A DNA stretch of 64,000 bases from positions 124,001 to 188,000 of the forward strand of contig NZ_FTNC01000001.1 in the NCBI RefSeq assembly GCF_900156285.1. Reading direction: 5' to 3'. Shown here one piece after another: positions 41,684 to 50,760 of this stretch (within the stretch, counting starts at the first letter, position 1; every line of letters starts with the position of its first letter). The position numbers and the translations under genes were made by a program. The notes below the pieces were generated by a model. The model was not told the origin of the DNA and did not search any database. It saw only the letters and a program-made list of their open reading frames with translations. Origin of the DNA: Halanaerobium kushneri (GTDB lineage Bacteria; Bacillota; Halanaerobiia; Halanaerobiales; Halanaerobiaceae).

Positions 41684-41720
41684 GCTGAATATTTCTTTTT
41701 AAGTTATATTCAGCTTTTTT
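41684..41720 (+). terminator. Terminator of trpB
   Basis: GCTGAATAT (41684-41692) and ATATTCAGC (41706-41714) form a perfect 9-bp stem followed by TTTTTT. Confidence 0.85.
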
Positions 41721-41762
41721 GTATCATAATTTTCATATAAAATTTAAAAAGAGGTGTTAAAA

Positions 41763-42266
41763 TTGAAAAAAGTGGATTTTAGTCAGGTTTTAAATGACTA
41801 TAATAAGATACTGCCTAAAGGAGTATTTTTGACAACTAAAAATGATGGAGAAATTAACACAATGACAATGGGGTGGGGAACTGCTGGCTTTATCTGGAAT
41901 CAAAATATTTTGATGGCTCCGGTTAGAAAGTCACGCCACACTCATCAACTTATAGAAAATAGTGATTATTTTACAGTCAGCGTTCCACTAAACGGACAGC
42001 TAAAAAAAGAGCTTCAATTTTGTGGAACTAAGTCAGGGAGAGATTATGATAAAATTAAAGAATTAGATTTAGAACTGGCAGAGGTTAAAGAAGCTGAAGT
42101 TCCGATTATCAAAGGTAATGATCTGCATTTTATCTGTAAGATTAAATATCAACAGGATATGTTGAAGGAAAAACTAGATCAGGATATTTTAGATAAGAAA
42201 TATCCTGATAAGGATATGCATACTTTTTATTACGGAGAAGTTGTGGCAGTTTATAAAGAAGAATAA
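41763..42266 (+). CDS. Flavin reductase-like FMN-binding protein
   Basis: A 167-residue split-barrel flavoprotein: LPKGVFLTTKNDGEINTMTM, then GWGTAGFIWNQNILMAPVRK and SRHTHQLIENSDYFTVSVPL, followed by QFCGTKSGRDYDK. It is the NAD(P)H-flavin reductase/flavoredoxin subgroup found in anaerobes, often electron carriers to oxygen or disulfide reduction. The start is TTG 41763, six bases after GAGGTG. It ends the + strand accessory run. Confidence 0.82.
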   Translation: MKKVDFSQVLNDYNKILPKGVFLTTKNDGEINTMTMGWGTAGFIWNQNILMAPVRKSRHTHQLIENSDYFTVSVPLNGQLKKELQFCGTKSGRDYDKIKELDLELAEVKEAEVPIIKGNDLHFICKIKYQQDMLKEKLDQDILDKKYPDKDMHTFYYGEVVAVYKEE

Positions 42267-42277
42267 AATTTAAAAAA

Positions 42278-42382
42278 GCAGAGGCTCTAGAAGCAAAAAG
42301 TTTTCGCTGGGATGGGGATTTGATCAGCTTTTTAATTTATGAGGCTTTAGTAAAAGTGGAGATTATAGATAAAATTTACTGA
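42278..42382 (+). pseudogene. 3' gene remnant, unknown
   Basis: An open stretch without a start reads AEALEAKSFRWDGDLISFLI and continues YEALVKVEIIDKIY to TGA 42380-42382. It is protein-like but I do not recognise it. The 345 bases between the flavin reductase and ldh otherwise hold a palindrome and the ldh terminator. Confidence 0.3.
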
Positions 42383-42421
42383 TTTAAGCTCATTTTAGCG
42401 GAAATTTCTTTTTTAAAGTAA

Positions 42422-42453
42422 AAACTTCGTAAAATTATGATTTTACGAAGTTT
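42422..42453. repeat. Perfect 13-bp inverted repeat
   Basis: AAACTTCGTAAAA (42422-42434) and TTTTACGAAGTTT (42441-42453) are perfect complements around TTATGA. With A/T flanks on both sides it could work as a bidirectional terminator between the two convergent gene groups, or be an isolated palindromic repeat. Confidence 0.6.
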
Positions 42454-42569
42454 AATTATAGTGCTTTATATTTATTAAAAATATCCAGAATTATTATATT
42501 AAATTAATTCATCTTATTTATCCCATATCTTAAGTTTACTTAGGTTTTTGGGATACCAAAAAATATAAA

Positions 42570-42601
42570 AACCGGATACTTGAAAAAATATTCAGGTACC
42601 C
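42570..42601 (-). terminator. Terminator of ldh
   Basis: Read on the - strand, CCGGGTACCTG pairs with CAAGTATCCGG (one mismatch, one G-T) and is followed by TTTTTAT. It starts 11 bases after the ldh stop codon. Confidence 0.75.
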
Positions 42602-42611
42602 GGCACCAATC

Positions 42612-43565
42612 TTAAACTTCTAATTGCTCAAAGTTTTCTTTTAAATGAGCGGCTGACTCTTTAAAAGCTTTTTCTTCTTTTTTAGAAAGCGGCAGCTCTA
42701 GAACTCTATCAATTCCATTTGAATTAATGATTGTAGGTAAACTTAAACTTATATCTTCAATTCCATAATAAGATTCCATTAAACTAGAAACTGTCAGTAC
42801 TGCATTTTCATCTCTTAAAATTGAGCGCGCTATTCTAGCAACTGCCAGTGCTACTGCATAAAATGTAGCTCCCTTTTTTTCAATAATTTCATAAGCAGCA
42901 TTTTTGACCTGACTGCTTATCTGTTCTAAATCATCTCCACCACAAGCTTTGCTGCAAATTGGACAATACTGACTTATAGGAGTTCCTGCTATATTAGTCA
43001 AACTCCAGACAGGAACTTCACTGTCACCATGTTCTCCAATTATATAACCATGAACATTACTTGCTGCTACTCCACAATTTTTACTGAGTAAAGATCTAAA
43101 TCTTGAACTATCAAGAACTGTTCCTGATCCAATAACCCTATTTGCCGGAAAATTAGAAAGTCTATAGGTTAAATAGGTCAGAATATCTACAGGATTGGTT
43201 ACAACAAGTAATATTCCATCCTTATTATATTCAGTTATTGAAGAAACTATATTTTTAAAAATACCTGTATTCTTTTTTATTAAATCAAGTCTTGTTTCAC
43301 CTGGCTTTTGTGCAGCTCCTGCAGTAATTATAATTAACTTAGCATCTGCAAGATCACTGTAATCTCCGGCATAAATATCAACCGGATTAACAAAAGAGGC
43401 TCCATGTCTTAAATCCATAGCCTCTCCTTCAGCCTTATCTTTATTTACATCAATTAAAACTATTTCTGAGCCAATGCCCTGGACCATTAAAGCATAAGCC
43501 GTTGTTGCTCCAACTCCACCTGCTCCAATGACGGCGATCTTATTCGGATTTAAATTCTTATTCAT
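42612..43565 (-). CDS. ldh: L-lactate dehydrogenase
   Basis: A 317-residue NAD-dependent enzyme of fermentation. It has IAVIGAGGVGATTAYALM (NAD-binding), TAGAAQKPGETRLDLI with the Gln that selects pyruvate over oxaloacetate, VVTNPVDILTYL, and IIGEHGDSEVPVWS with the catalytic His. The substrate loop therefore marks LDH rather than malate dehydrogenase. Cytoplasmic; regenerates NAD. The start ATG follows AGAGGTGAT. Confidence 0.9.
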   Translation of the reverse strand: MNKNLNPNKIAVIGAGGVGATTAYALMVQGIGSEIVLIDVNKDKAEGEAMDLRHGASFVNPVDIYAGDYSDLADAKLIIITAGAAQKPGETRLDLIKKNTGIFKNIVSSITEYNKDGILLVVTNPVDILTYLTYRLSNFPANRVIGSGTVLDSSRFRSLLSKNCGVAASNVHGYIIGEHGDSEVPVWSLTNIAGTPISQYCPICSKACGGDDLEQISSQVKNAAYEIIEKKGATFYAVALAVARIARSILRDENAVLTVSSLMESYYGIEDISLSLPTIINSNGIDRVLELPLSKKEEKAFKESAAHLKENFEQLEV

Positions 43566-43697
43566 CTTATATCACCTCTAGAAAAATAGTATATTTATCA
43601 ATCTTATAGTATCCTTATTAAGTATACCACTTTAAATAGAAATTAAAGGTAAAATAATTTATATTTTAAAATGATAAGAACCCAAAATAGTTTCAAA

Positions 43698-44360
<663 letters not shown>

Positions 44361-44437
44361 TCAACCTTTCTTAATATTAGTTAATTTTAAATTAGTATAA
44401 TTAAATAGTGTGATTTATAATTAATTATAACAAAAAA

Positions 44438-44486
44438 ATGATTGCAAAACAGTGATTTTACTGGTTTACAATCATTTTTAAAACAA
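44438..44486 (-). terminator. Terminator of the LysM gene
   Basis: On the - strand AAATGATTGTAAA pairs with TTTGCAATCATTT over a long inner loop that has its own partial pairing, then a T run follows. It lies about 30 bases after the stop codon. Confidence 0.6.
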
Positions 44487-44514
44487 TAATATTTTTATTT
44501 TATTATCATAAAAT

Positions 44515-44856
44515 TTACTTTAATGGTATTATTAATTCTTTTCCAGGAGTAATTATGGCAGAATCTATATTATTAATTTTTTTGATTTCATAAATCATTT
44601 TTCTTAAATCTACCTTACCAGTTTCATAATAGTGGGCAGCTATGGACCATAGAGACTCTCCAGGTTTAATCTCATGTCTGGTAAAATTACTGCTATTTTC
44701 TCCAAATCCAATTAGTGAAAAAATCAAAATCAACAACATGCTCAGCGAAAATATAACAACTGCTGCAGTTAAAAAGCTTTTTAAAACAGTTTTTTTCTTT
44801 TTATTTGTTGATTTAGCTCCCTGATAATTTAATGTATAAGAATTTAGACCGTTCAT
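44515..44856 (-). CDS. LysM-domain membrane protein, YneA-like SOS division inhibitor
   Basis: A 113-residue protein with a basic cytoplasmic start, one membrane helix (about residues 28-51) and a C-terminal LysM domain: RHEIKPGESLWSIAAHYYE and IYEIKKINNIDSAIITPGKE. Size, topology and location divergent from lexA match B. subtilis YneA, which blocks septation during DNA damage. The promoter carries LexA-type boxes. No direct evidence of division inhibition is available from the sequence. Confidence 0.75.
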   Translation of the reverse strand: MNGLNSYTLNYQGAKSTNKKKKTVLKSFLTAAVVIFSLSMLLILIFSLIGFGENSSNFTRHEIKPGESLWSIAAHYYETGKVDLRKMIYEIKKINNIDSAIITPGKELIIPLK

Positions 44857-44893
44857 AAATAACCCCTCCTGTTATATTTTAAAACACCTGTAC

Positions 44894-44965
44894 TAAACAA
44901 CTGTTTGTTATTTATATTATAGCAGTACACATGTTCATTGTCAAGGGCTATTTGAACGATTGTTT
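44894..44965. promoter_or_regulatory. Three LexA-type boxes
   Basis: The Firmicute LexA box is close to GAAC-N4-GTTC. Here AAAC-AACT-GTTT is at 44895-44906, GTAC-ACAT-GTTC at 44925-44936 and GAAC-GATT-GTTT at 44954-44965. The second lies in the spacer of the LysM-gene promoter, the first just beyond its start, and the third overlaps the -35 region of lexA. Each matches at six or more of eight box positions. Binding itself is inferred. Confidence 0.75.
44916..44944 (-). promoter_or_regulatory. Consensus promoter of the LysM gene
   Basis: On the - strand TTGACA (44944-44939) and TATAAT (44921-44916) are separated by 17 bases: a perfect sigma-A promoter. LexA-type boxes overlap it, so it should be strong but tightly repressed until DNA damage. 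Confidence 0.85.
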
Positions 44966-44992
44966 GTCTATTTATTAATTTTATGTTATAAT
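44964..44992 (+). promoter_or_regulatory. lexA promoter
   Basis: TTGTCT (44964-44969) and TATAAT (44987-44992) with a 17-base spacer; a LexA-type box ends at 44965, touching the -35. Supports autorepression of lexA. Confidence 0.75.
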
Positions 44993-45020
44993 AGAAGAAA
45001 CTAAGAATGGAGGAATAATT

Positions 45021-45644
45021 ATGGAAGAACTATCTGAAAGACAACAAAGTATTTTACAATTTATTATAGATGAAATTAAATCCAAAGGTTATCCACCTTC
45101 TGTAAGAGAAATTGGCAAGGCTGTCGGACTTAAGTCTCCTGCTTCTGTTCACAGTCATTTAAAAACTTTAGAAAAACTGAATTATTTACGCAGAGACCCT
45201 TCTAAACCACGGGCGATTGAGGTAATTTATAATAATGGTCAGGAAGCTGCGACTGATAAAGAAATGATTAATATACCGGTTGTTGGTAAGGTTACAGCTG
45301 GTGCTCCTATTTTAGCTGAAGAAAATGTCGAAGATTATTTTCCTCTCCCATTAAGTTATTTAAAAGTAGGAAATAATGATTTATTTATGCTTAAAGTGAG
45401 TGGAGATAGTATGATTGAGGCAGGAATTCATGATGGAGATTATGTAATTGCAGAAAAGCAGAGTTATGCCGAAAACAACGAAATTGTAATTGCTCTTCTT
45501 GATGAAGAAGCAACTGTAAAACGTTTCTTTAAAGAAGATGATCATATTAGACTACAGCCTGAAAACCCAGCCTATGAACCAATTATTTCTACAGATGTTA
45601 AAATTCTTGGTAAAGTAACAGGTTTATTTAGAAAATTTGATTAA
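45021..45644 (+). CDS. lexA: LexA repressor
   Basis: A 207-residue SOS repressor. The N-terminal winged helix has [20 protein letters not shown] and the recognition helix region [18 protein letters not shown]. The self-cleavage site is Ala93-Gly94 (VTAGAPI), with the Ser130/Lys167 dyad in GDSMIEAG and EATVKRFF. Complete. Start ATG follows TGGAGGAA. It controls itself and the divergent LysM gene through the boxes between them. RecA stimulates cleavage. Confidence 0.97.
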   Translation: MEELSERQQSILQFIIDEIKSKGYPPSVREIGKAVGLKSPASVHSHLKTLEKLNYLRRDPSKPRAIEVIYNNGQEAATDKEMINIPVVGKVTAGAPILAEENVEDYFPLPLSYLKVGNNDLFMLKVSGDSMIEAGIHDGDYVIAEKQSYAENNEIVIALLDEEATVKRFFKEDDHIRLQPENPAYEPIISTDVKILGKVTGLFRKFD

Positions 45645-45671
45645 ATATCTTATTTTTAAACATAAACAAAA

Positions 45672-45697
45672 AAACTAAGCAGCTTAATGCTTAGTTT
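45672..45697 (+). terminator. Terminator of lexA
   Basis: AAACTAAGC (45672-45680) and GCTTAGTTT (45689-45697) form a 9-bp stem with T-rich flanks on both sides (TTTT after, AAAA before), so it may serve both lexA and the converging uracil glycosylase gene. Confidence 0.8.
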
Positions 45698-45759
45698 TTA
45701 ATTAAAAATTTATTAATTATTAAAATAAAAATGGAAAATTGAATATTTGTAAATTGAAA

Positions 45760-46386
45760 TTACCCGCTGCTAGATAATTCTTTTATCCTGTCAGCGGCTT
45801 TTTTTATTAATTTAAAATCATGCCAGCTATACTTTTTCATTTTTTCATTTCTAAGTAAATAGGCAGGATGGAATGTTGGTAAAAAGTATATATCTCCTCT
45901 TTTAAACCATTTGCCTCTTACCTTAGTAATTGACTTACCTGGATTAATTAAGTATTTGGTTGCCGTTGAACCAAGAGTCACGATAACCTTTGGTTTGATA
46001 AGTTCAATTTCAGCTCTGAGAATGGAAACACAAGCCTCAAATTCATTTTGATGGGGAACTCTATTGCCCGGAGGACGACATTTTATTACATTAGTAATAT
46101 AAAGTTCTTCTCTCTTTAAATTAACAGCCTGCAAAATCTTATCCATTAATTTACCTGCTCGTCCCACAAATGGTCTGCCTAAACGATCTTCATTTGCCCC
46201 GGGCCCCTCGCCTATTAACATAATTCTGTTATTGATATTTCCTTCACCCATTACAACTCCCTTTGCCTCTGACCGAAGTTGACAGCGGTGACATTTTAGG
46301 GCTTCTGCTTTCAATTTCTGGTAATTACCATTGGGATAACTAAATAATTGTTGAATTTTAAAATTGCCCTGCTGGTCAAATAACAT
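45760..46386 (-). CDS. Type-4 uracil-DNA glycosylase (iron-sulfur)
   Basis: A 208-residue glycosylase that removes uracil from DNA. The four cluster cysteines are Cys32 and Cys35 (KCHRCQL), Cys103 (VIKCRPPGNR) and Cys119 (FEACVS), which ligate a 4Fe-4S cluster. LIGEGPGANEDRLGRPFVG is motif 1 and FLPTFHPAYLLR motif 2. ATG 46386 follows GGAGGAA; a TTG at 46389 is adjacent. It is the last gene of the - strand run that begins at miaB/mutS. Confidence 0.9.
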   Translation of the reverse strand: MLFDQQGNFKIQQLFSYPNGNYQKLKAEALKCHRCQLRSEAKGVVMGEGNINNRIMLIGEGPGANEDRLGRPFVGRAGKLMDKILQAVNLKREELYITNVIKCRPPGNRVPHQNEFEACVSILRAEIELIKPKVIVTLGSTATKYLINPGKSITKVRGKWFKRGDIYFLPTFHPAYLLRNEKMKKYSWHDFKLIKKAADRIKELSSSG

Positions 46387-46412
46387 CAAATTCCTCCTGC
46401 AATAAATTATAA

Positions 46413-47105
46413 TTATTCTGCAAAGTCTTGATACTCTTCACTGGCCAGAGCCTTAAATAAATTTCTGGCACTTGCAGCTTCAATAACAGCTCTAAAATAA
46501 TTACCATTTTCATAATAAGCATAGCCTTTAATTAGATGAGAATACTCATTTTCTTCCATTGAAAGTGCCTGATCAGCATAATTATGCGCTTTATCAAATT
46601 CATTAATTTCAACCAGAGCAGCCGCGGCATGATTTAAAGCCCATAAGTTTTCTGGATCAATTTTGAAAATATATTCAAACAGTGAAACAGCTTCTCCATA
46701 ATTTTTATTTATTACTTTGCTAAAAGCAGCATAATTTAAAAGCAATAAATTATCATAATCTAAATAATTTTCCCAATCAGCTAAATATGGAGAAACAGCA
46801 GTGTTAAATTCTTTACGACTTACACTGCTGCCAAAAACATCTATAATATCATATGCTTTTTTTATCTCTCCAGTATTAGCATAGGCTACTGCCAGGGTAT
46901 AATTTAACAAAATATTACTCTGGTTTTGTTCGAGCTGTTGTTGAGTAGCTCTGATCAACTCTTCCCAGTTATATTTTGACTCAGCCGCTGCATTTGTGGT
47001 CAGAAATATTATTATTAATGAAATTATTATTAAAATAAACAACTTTTTTTTCAAGAATAAATCAGCTTCCTTTATTTCTAGATTATTACTAAATTTATTA
47101 GTCAA
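46413..47105 (-). CDS. TPR-type protein with N-terminal membrane helix
   Basis: About 230 residues. A hydrophobic helix (KLFILIIISLIIIFLTT) followed by NAAAES looks like a signal peptide or anchor. The rest is three or four TPR-like helical pairs, for example LLNYTLAVAYANTGEIKKAYD, LWALNHAAAALVEINEFDKA and YSHLIKGYAYYENGNYFRAV (each a typical A/G-rich TPR). I give the TTG at 47105, which has AGAGG upstream; TTG 47054, giving a shorter signal-like start, is possible. Role: protein-protein contact outside the cytoplasm. Hfq lies 18 bases upstream. Confidence 0.65.
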   Translation of the reverse strand: MTNKFSNNLEIKEADLFLKKKLFILIIISLIIIFLTTNAAAESKYNWEELIRATQQQLEQNQSNILLNYTLAVAYANTGEIKKAYDIIDVFGSSVSRKEFNTAVSPYLADWENYLDYDNLLLLNYAAFSKVINKNYGEAVSLFEYIFKIDPENLWALNHAAAALVEINEFDKAHNYADQALSMEENEYSHLIKGYAYYENGNYFRAVIEAASARNLFKALASEEYQDFAE

Positions 47106-47122
47106 ATTACCTCTTAGTCAAT

Positions 47123-47362
47123 CTATTCCTCTTCTAAATCAAGAAGACCGCTTATTTTTTCAACTGGAGCAATAGTAGAAATTGCATGCTTATAGATCAT
47201 CTGGTCCCGCTCATCACTTCTCAAGATAACTGTAAAGTTATCATAGGCTGTAATTCTTCCCTTTAACTGATAACCATTAACAAAGTAAACAATAACCTCG
47301 ATGTCCTTTTCGTGAACACGCTTTAAAATGTGGTCCTGATAATTAATATTGTTATTACTCAT
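47123..47362 (-). CDS. hfq: RNA chaperone Hfq
   Basis: A 79-residue Sm-like protein: INYQDHILKRVHEKDIEVIV, then FVNGYQLKGRITAYDNFTVI with the Sm1 motif, and the Sm2-type end MIYKHAISTIAPVE. Its place after miaA is the usual Firmicute/proteobacterial order, here with one extra thioredoxin-like gene between them. Helps sRNA pairing. Confidence 0.95.
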   Translation of the reverse strand: MSNNNINYQDHILKRVHEKDIEVIVYFVNGYQLKGRITAYDNFTVILRSDERDQMIYKHAISTIAPVEKISGLLDLEEE

Positions 47363-47456
47363 CTCTGCAGCCCCCTTTTATATTTTTAAAAGCTTCCTAT
47401 ATTATAAATTCAATATTATTTTGAAAATTCCTGCAAAGATAAATAAATATTGTTTA

Positions 47457-47834
47457 TTATTTATTATCAGCTAATTCTTGAAAATATGAATTGCCACTAC
47501 CAAAGTAAGATTTTAACTGGTAATAAATATCATTGGGAGATCGAACCCCAAACCCAGTATAAACCGCCTCACCATCTTTAAAAACTTTGGATACCGGAAC
47601 TGAATTAATTCCATACCGTTCAAATATCTCAGGAGCATCAGCTAACTTTAATTGATATAGCTCCAGCTGTGGAAAAGAATCAATAACTTTATTTATATTT
47701 TTTTCTGCAATCTGACAGTAACCACAGCTGTCATTTGAAAAAAGCACAAAAAATGCATCTTTTTCTTCTAAAAGACGGTCAAATTCTTCTCCATTAGAAA
47801 TCAATCTTGTTTCTTTTTTGGTATTCTTGCTCAT
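47457..47834 (-). CDS. Thioredoxin-fold protein with CGYC motif
   Basis: A 125-residue thioredoxin-like protein. The redox motif is FSNDSCGYCQIAEKNI; the cis-Pro is in GINSVPVSKVFKDGEAV. No signal peptide, so it is cytoplasmic. The start ATG 47834 follows AAAGGAGAAAAAG and overlaps the end of miaA by 41 bases in another frame. Proteins like this reduce disulfides or help thiol enzymes. In this operon its role is unknown. Confidence 0.75.
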   Translation of the reverse strand: MSKNTKKETRLISNGEEFDRLLEEKDAFFVLFSNDSCGYCQIAEKNINKVIDSFPQLELYQLKLADAPEIFERYGINSVPVSKVFKDGEAVYTGFGVRSPNDIYYQLKSYFGSGNSYFQELADNK

Positions 47835-48765
47835 AATCTTTTTCTCCTTTAATTAATTTTAGCATTGTTTTTAAAATATCTTCACGTTCTTCTCTTTCAA
47901 TATTAAAAACTATTAAATTTTCTTCTTTACGCAGCCAGGTGAGCTGTCTTTTGGCAAAATGTCTGCTTCTTTTTTTAATTTCATAAACAGCTTTATCCAG
48001 ACTTATTTCACCATTCAGATGAGATATTAACTCCTTATATCCCAGGGCCTGTAGGGCAGTATCACTTAAATTTTCATAGTTTTTTAGAAGAGACTTAACC
48101 TCTTCTAAAAGCCCATCTGTCATCATAAGTTCAACCCGCTGATTTATTCTCTGGTATAAGTTCTCTCGACTTCTAATCAGAGCAAACTTGTAAGCACTGT
48201 AACGTGGCGGCCGCTGCTCCTGTTTTTCTTTATAAAAGCTTTTCGTTTTACCGGTCTGCTCATATATCTCAATTGCTCTAATTACCCGCCTCAAATCATT
48301 GGGATGAAGTTTTGCAGCTGTTTTTGGATCTCTTTCTGCAAGGATTTGATGTACTCTTTCAGTTCCCTGATCTTCTGCCATTTTTTCTAATCCATCTCGT
48401 AGCTGATAATCAGGTTCTATGTCTGGCAGCATAAACCCTTCCAGTAAAGCCCTTAAATAAAGGTGAGTTCCTCCCACCAGCAGTGGCATTTTATTCCGGG
48501 CTTTAATTTCATTTATAATTAAATCACAGTCATCCTGAAATTGAGAAACTGAATAATCTGCTTCAGGGCTCAAAAAATCAATCAAATAATGTTTTACAAG
48601 CTTTCTTTCGGTTTCAGAAGCTTTTGCGGTACCAATATCCATCTGCTGATAAATCTGCATTGAATCTGCAGAAATTATTTCAGCATCAATTTTTTGAGCC
48701 AGTTTTAATGATAGTTCTGTTTTGCCAACTGCAGTTGGTCCTGTTAAAACTATTAAATCTTTCAT
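47794..48765 (-). CDS. miaA: tRNA dimethylallyltransferase
   Basis: A 323-residue enzyme that adds the isopentenyl group to A37 of tRNAs reading U-starting codons. It starts with LIVLTGPTAVGKTELSLKLA (P-loop), ISADSMQIYQQMDIGTAK, and contains LLVGGTHLYLRALLEGF. The start overlaps the mutL stop by one base (TAATG). The C-terminus overlaps the thioredoxin-like gene. MiaB (53.5-54.8 kb) modifies the same base next. Confidence 0.95.
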   Translation of the reverse strand: MKDLIVLTGPTAVGKTELSLKLAQKIDAEIISADSMQIYQQMDIGTAKASETERKLVKHYLIDFLSPEADYSVSQFQDDCDLIINEIKARNKMPLLVGGTHLYLRALLEGFMLPDIEPDYQLRDGLEKMAEDQGTERVHQILAERDPKTAAKLHPNDLRRVIRAIEIYEQTGKTKSFYKEKQEQRPPRYSAYKFALIRSRENLYQRINQRVELMMTDGLLEEVKSLLKNYENLSDTALQALGYKELISHLNGEISLDKAVYEIKKRSRHFAKRQLTWLRKEENLIVFNIEREEREDILKTMLKLIKGEKDYEQEYQKRNKIDF

Positions 48766-50759
48766 TATCTACCAAGTCCTTTTTCTATTTCTTCTCGACT
48801 GATATTGATCATTATTGGTCGGCTGTGAGGGCAGCGATAGGGATTTTCAGTTTTGTATAAATCCTTAATCAACTGAACACTTTCTCTTTTGGTCAGTGGC
48901 TGTCCGGCTTTTATTGAAGATCTGCAGGCTAAATATTCGAGCATTGTATTTTGAATTTCTGCTGCAGATTTTGTTTTTCCTGCTTCTGCCAGCTCTGCAA
49001 TCATCTCTTCTATAATATTTCTTGTTGACTTATTTTTCAGTAAAACAGGAACTTCCTGAATTAAAATAGTGTTATTTCCAAAATCACTAAAATCAATCCC
49101 AATTTCTCTAATTTGATCTTCATACTGTCTTACAATTTCTCGTTCTTCTGCTGAAAGCTCAATTTTCACAGGCAGCAGCAGTGATTGAGATGCTCTATCT
49201 TTTTGATTAAATTCGGTATAAAATTTTTCGTATAAAATTCTTTCCTGAGCATTATGCTGATCAACAATTTTTAAACCTTGATCAGTTTCAATCAAAAGAT
49301 AACTGTTAAATATCTGCCCTAAAAACTTAAAATAGCTTTCTTCTGCTTCAACATTTTGCAGAGAAAATTCCTGATTTTCATTTTCTTCAATTATTTGGTT
49401 GAAATCAGATTTTTTTTCTGAAAGTTCTTCCTCATGCATACTACCATTACTGCTGTAATTAATATTTTTATTCAGATCCTTCTTTCTGTAATTTTTATTA
49501 TTCTGCTTACTGGATTGATTCTTAGAAGTATAATTATTACTCTTATTTGATTTTTGAGGCCTAAAATTATTTGTTGAAGATTTATTCTCAAAATTAGATC
49601 CATCATTATTCTGCTTACTAGAATCAGAATTACTTGCTCCAGATTTTTGACTGCTTTGATCCCGATTATCTTTAAACAGCCTCTCCCTGTCTGGAGTAGT
49701 TTCACCCTTAATCTCCTGATCTTTTTTATTTTTATTTTTATTCTTTTCTAGTTTTATTCTGGTAGTCGGATCATTCTCTTTTAGCGTTTTACGAACAGCT
49801 TTTTTTATCACATCAAAAATAATCTGACTGCGACTAAATTTAACCTCTCTTTTTGCCGGATGGACATTAACATCTACCAAAATTGGATTAACTTTAATAA
49901 AAAGAAAAACAATTGGTCTGCGACCTGGATCAATAAGTTTATTGTAAGCAGTTTCGACTGCTCGAGCAGTTAGATTGTTAAATATTGGTCTTCCATTAAC
50001 AAAGAATAGTTCATGACTTCTACTGGAACGAGTTAGTTCAGGACGACAAAGATAGCCGCTTAGCTTAATATACCGATCTTCTACTTCAATTGGTATTAAA
50101 TTATCAGCAATTTCACTTCCATATACAGCATAAATAGTGTCTTTTAGTTTGCCGTTACCAGGAGTTGACAAAATCTGTCTGCCATCATGGAAGAGTTTAA
50201 AACTTAAATTACTGTTAGCAGTAGCCTCTGCACTAACAATTTTACTAATATGTGAAAACTCAGTTGTTGTGGTTTTTAAATATTTGTAACGGGCAGGAGT
50301 ATTATAAAATAAATCTCTAACAGTTATTTCTGTACCGACTGTTGATCCAATCGGTTTTTTATTAATTACTTCTCCACCTTTTATTTTGATTTTTTCAGCC
50401 TGATCACTGTCCTGATGACGGCTGATCATTTCAACCTCTGCTACAGAAGCAATGCTTGCCAGGGCCTCACCTCTAAAGCCCAGGCTGTATAGTGAATAAA
50501 GATCATCAATATCTTCAATTTTACTGGTTGCATAGCGATTAAAAGCTGATTCAATATCATCAACTTGAATCCCGTGACCATCATCTTTAACTTTAATCAG
50601 CTCGCGACCACCATCTTCAATTTTAATTTCAATATTTTCAGCTCCTGCATCAATTGAGTTCTCAATTAATTCTTTAACTATGGAAGCGGGTCTTTCTATA
50701 ACCTCTCCCGCAGATATTTGATTTGCAACATTTTGGGGAAGCTGTTTTATAATTCCCAT
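48765..50759 (-). CDS. mutL: DNA mismatch repair protein MutL
   Basis: A 664-residue GHKL ATPase with C-terminal endonuclease domain. N-terminus: AGEVIERPASIVKELIENSI and LGFRGEALASI. The middle (residues about 340-460) is an unusually long Asn/Ser/Lys-rich linker. The nuclease motif is DQHNAQERILYE instead of the usual DQHA-x-x-E, so Ala is replaced by Asn while Asp, His and Glu stay; CRSSIKAG and CPHSRPIMI complete the metal site. The gene follows mutS by one base and overlaps miaA. Confidence 0.93.
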   Translation of the reverse strand: MGIIKQLPQNVANQISAGEVIERPASIVKELIENSIDAGAENIEIKIEDGGRELIKVKDDGHGIQVDDIESAFNRYATSKIEDIDDLYSLYSLGFRGEALASIASVAEVEMISRHQDSDQAEKIKIKGGEVINKKPIGSTVGTEITVRDLFYNTPARYKYLKTTTTEFSHISKIVSAEATANSNLSFKLFHDGRQILSTPGNGKLKDTIYAVYGSEIADNLIPIEVEDRYIKLSGYLCRPELTRSSRSHELFFVNGRPIFNNLTARAVETAYNKLIDPGRRPIVFLFIKVNPILVDVNVHPAKREVKFSRSQIIFDVIKKAVRKTLKENDPTTRIKLEKNKNKNKKDQEIKGETTPDRERLFKDNRDQSSQKSGASNSDSSKQNNDGSNFENKSSTNNFRPQKSNKSNNYTSKNQSSKQNNKNYRKKDLNKNINYSSNGSMHEEELSEKKSDFNQIIEENENQEFSLQNVEAEESYFKFLGQIFNSYLLIETDQGLKIVDQHNAQERILYEKFYTEFNQKDRASQSLLLPVKIELSAEEREIVRQYEDQIREIGIDFSDFGNNTILIQEVPVLLKNKSTRNIIEEMIAELAEAGKTKSAAEIQNTMLEYLACRSSIKAGQPLTKRESVQLIKDLYKTENPYRCPHSRPIMINISREEIEKGLGR

Positions 50760-50760
50760 C

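Noticed and set aside
123-42300. Chromosomal integron with cassette array
   Set aside because: Single + strand genes and a hairpin at 123-260 suggested it, but there is no IntI, no repeated attC-like sites between genes, and many genes have their own terminators and promoters.
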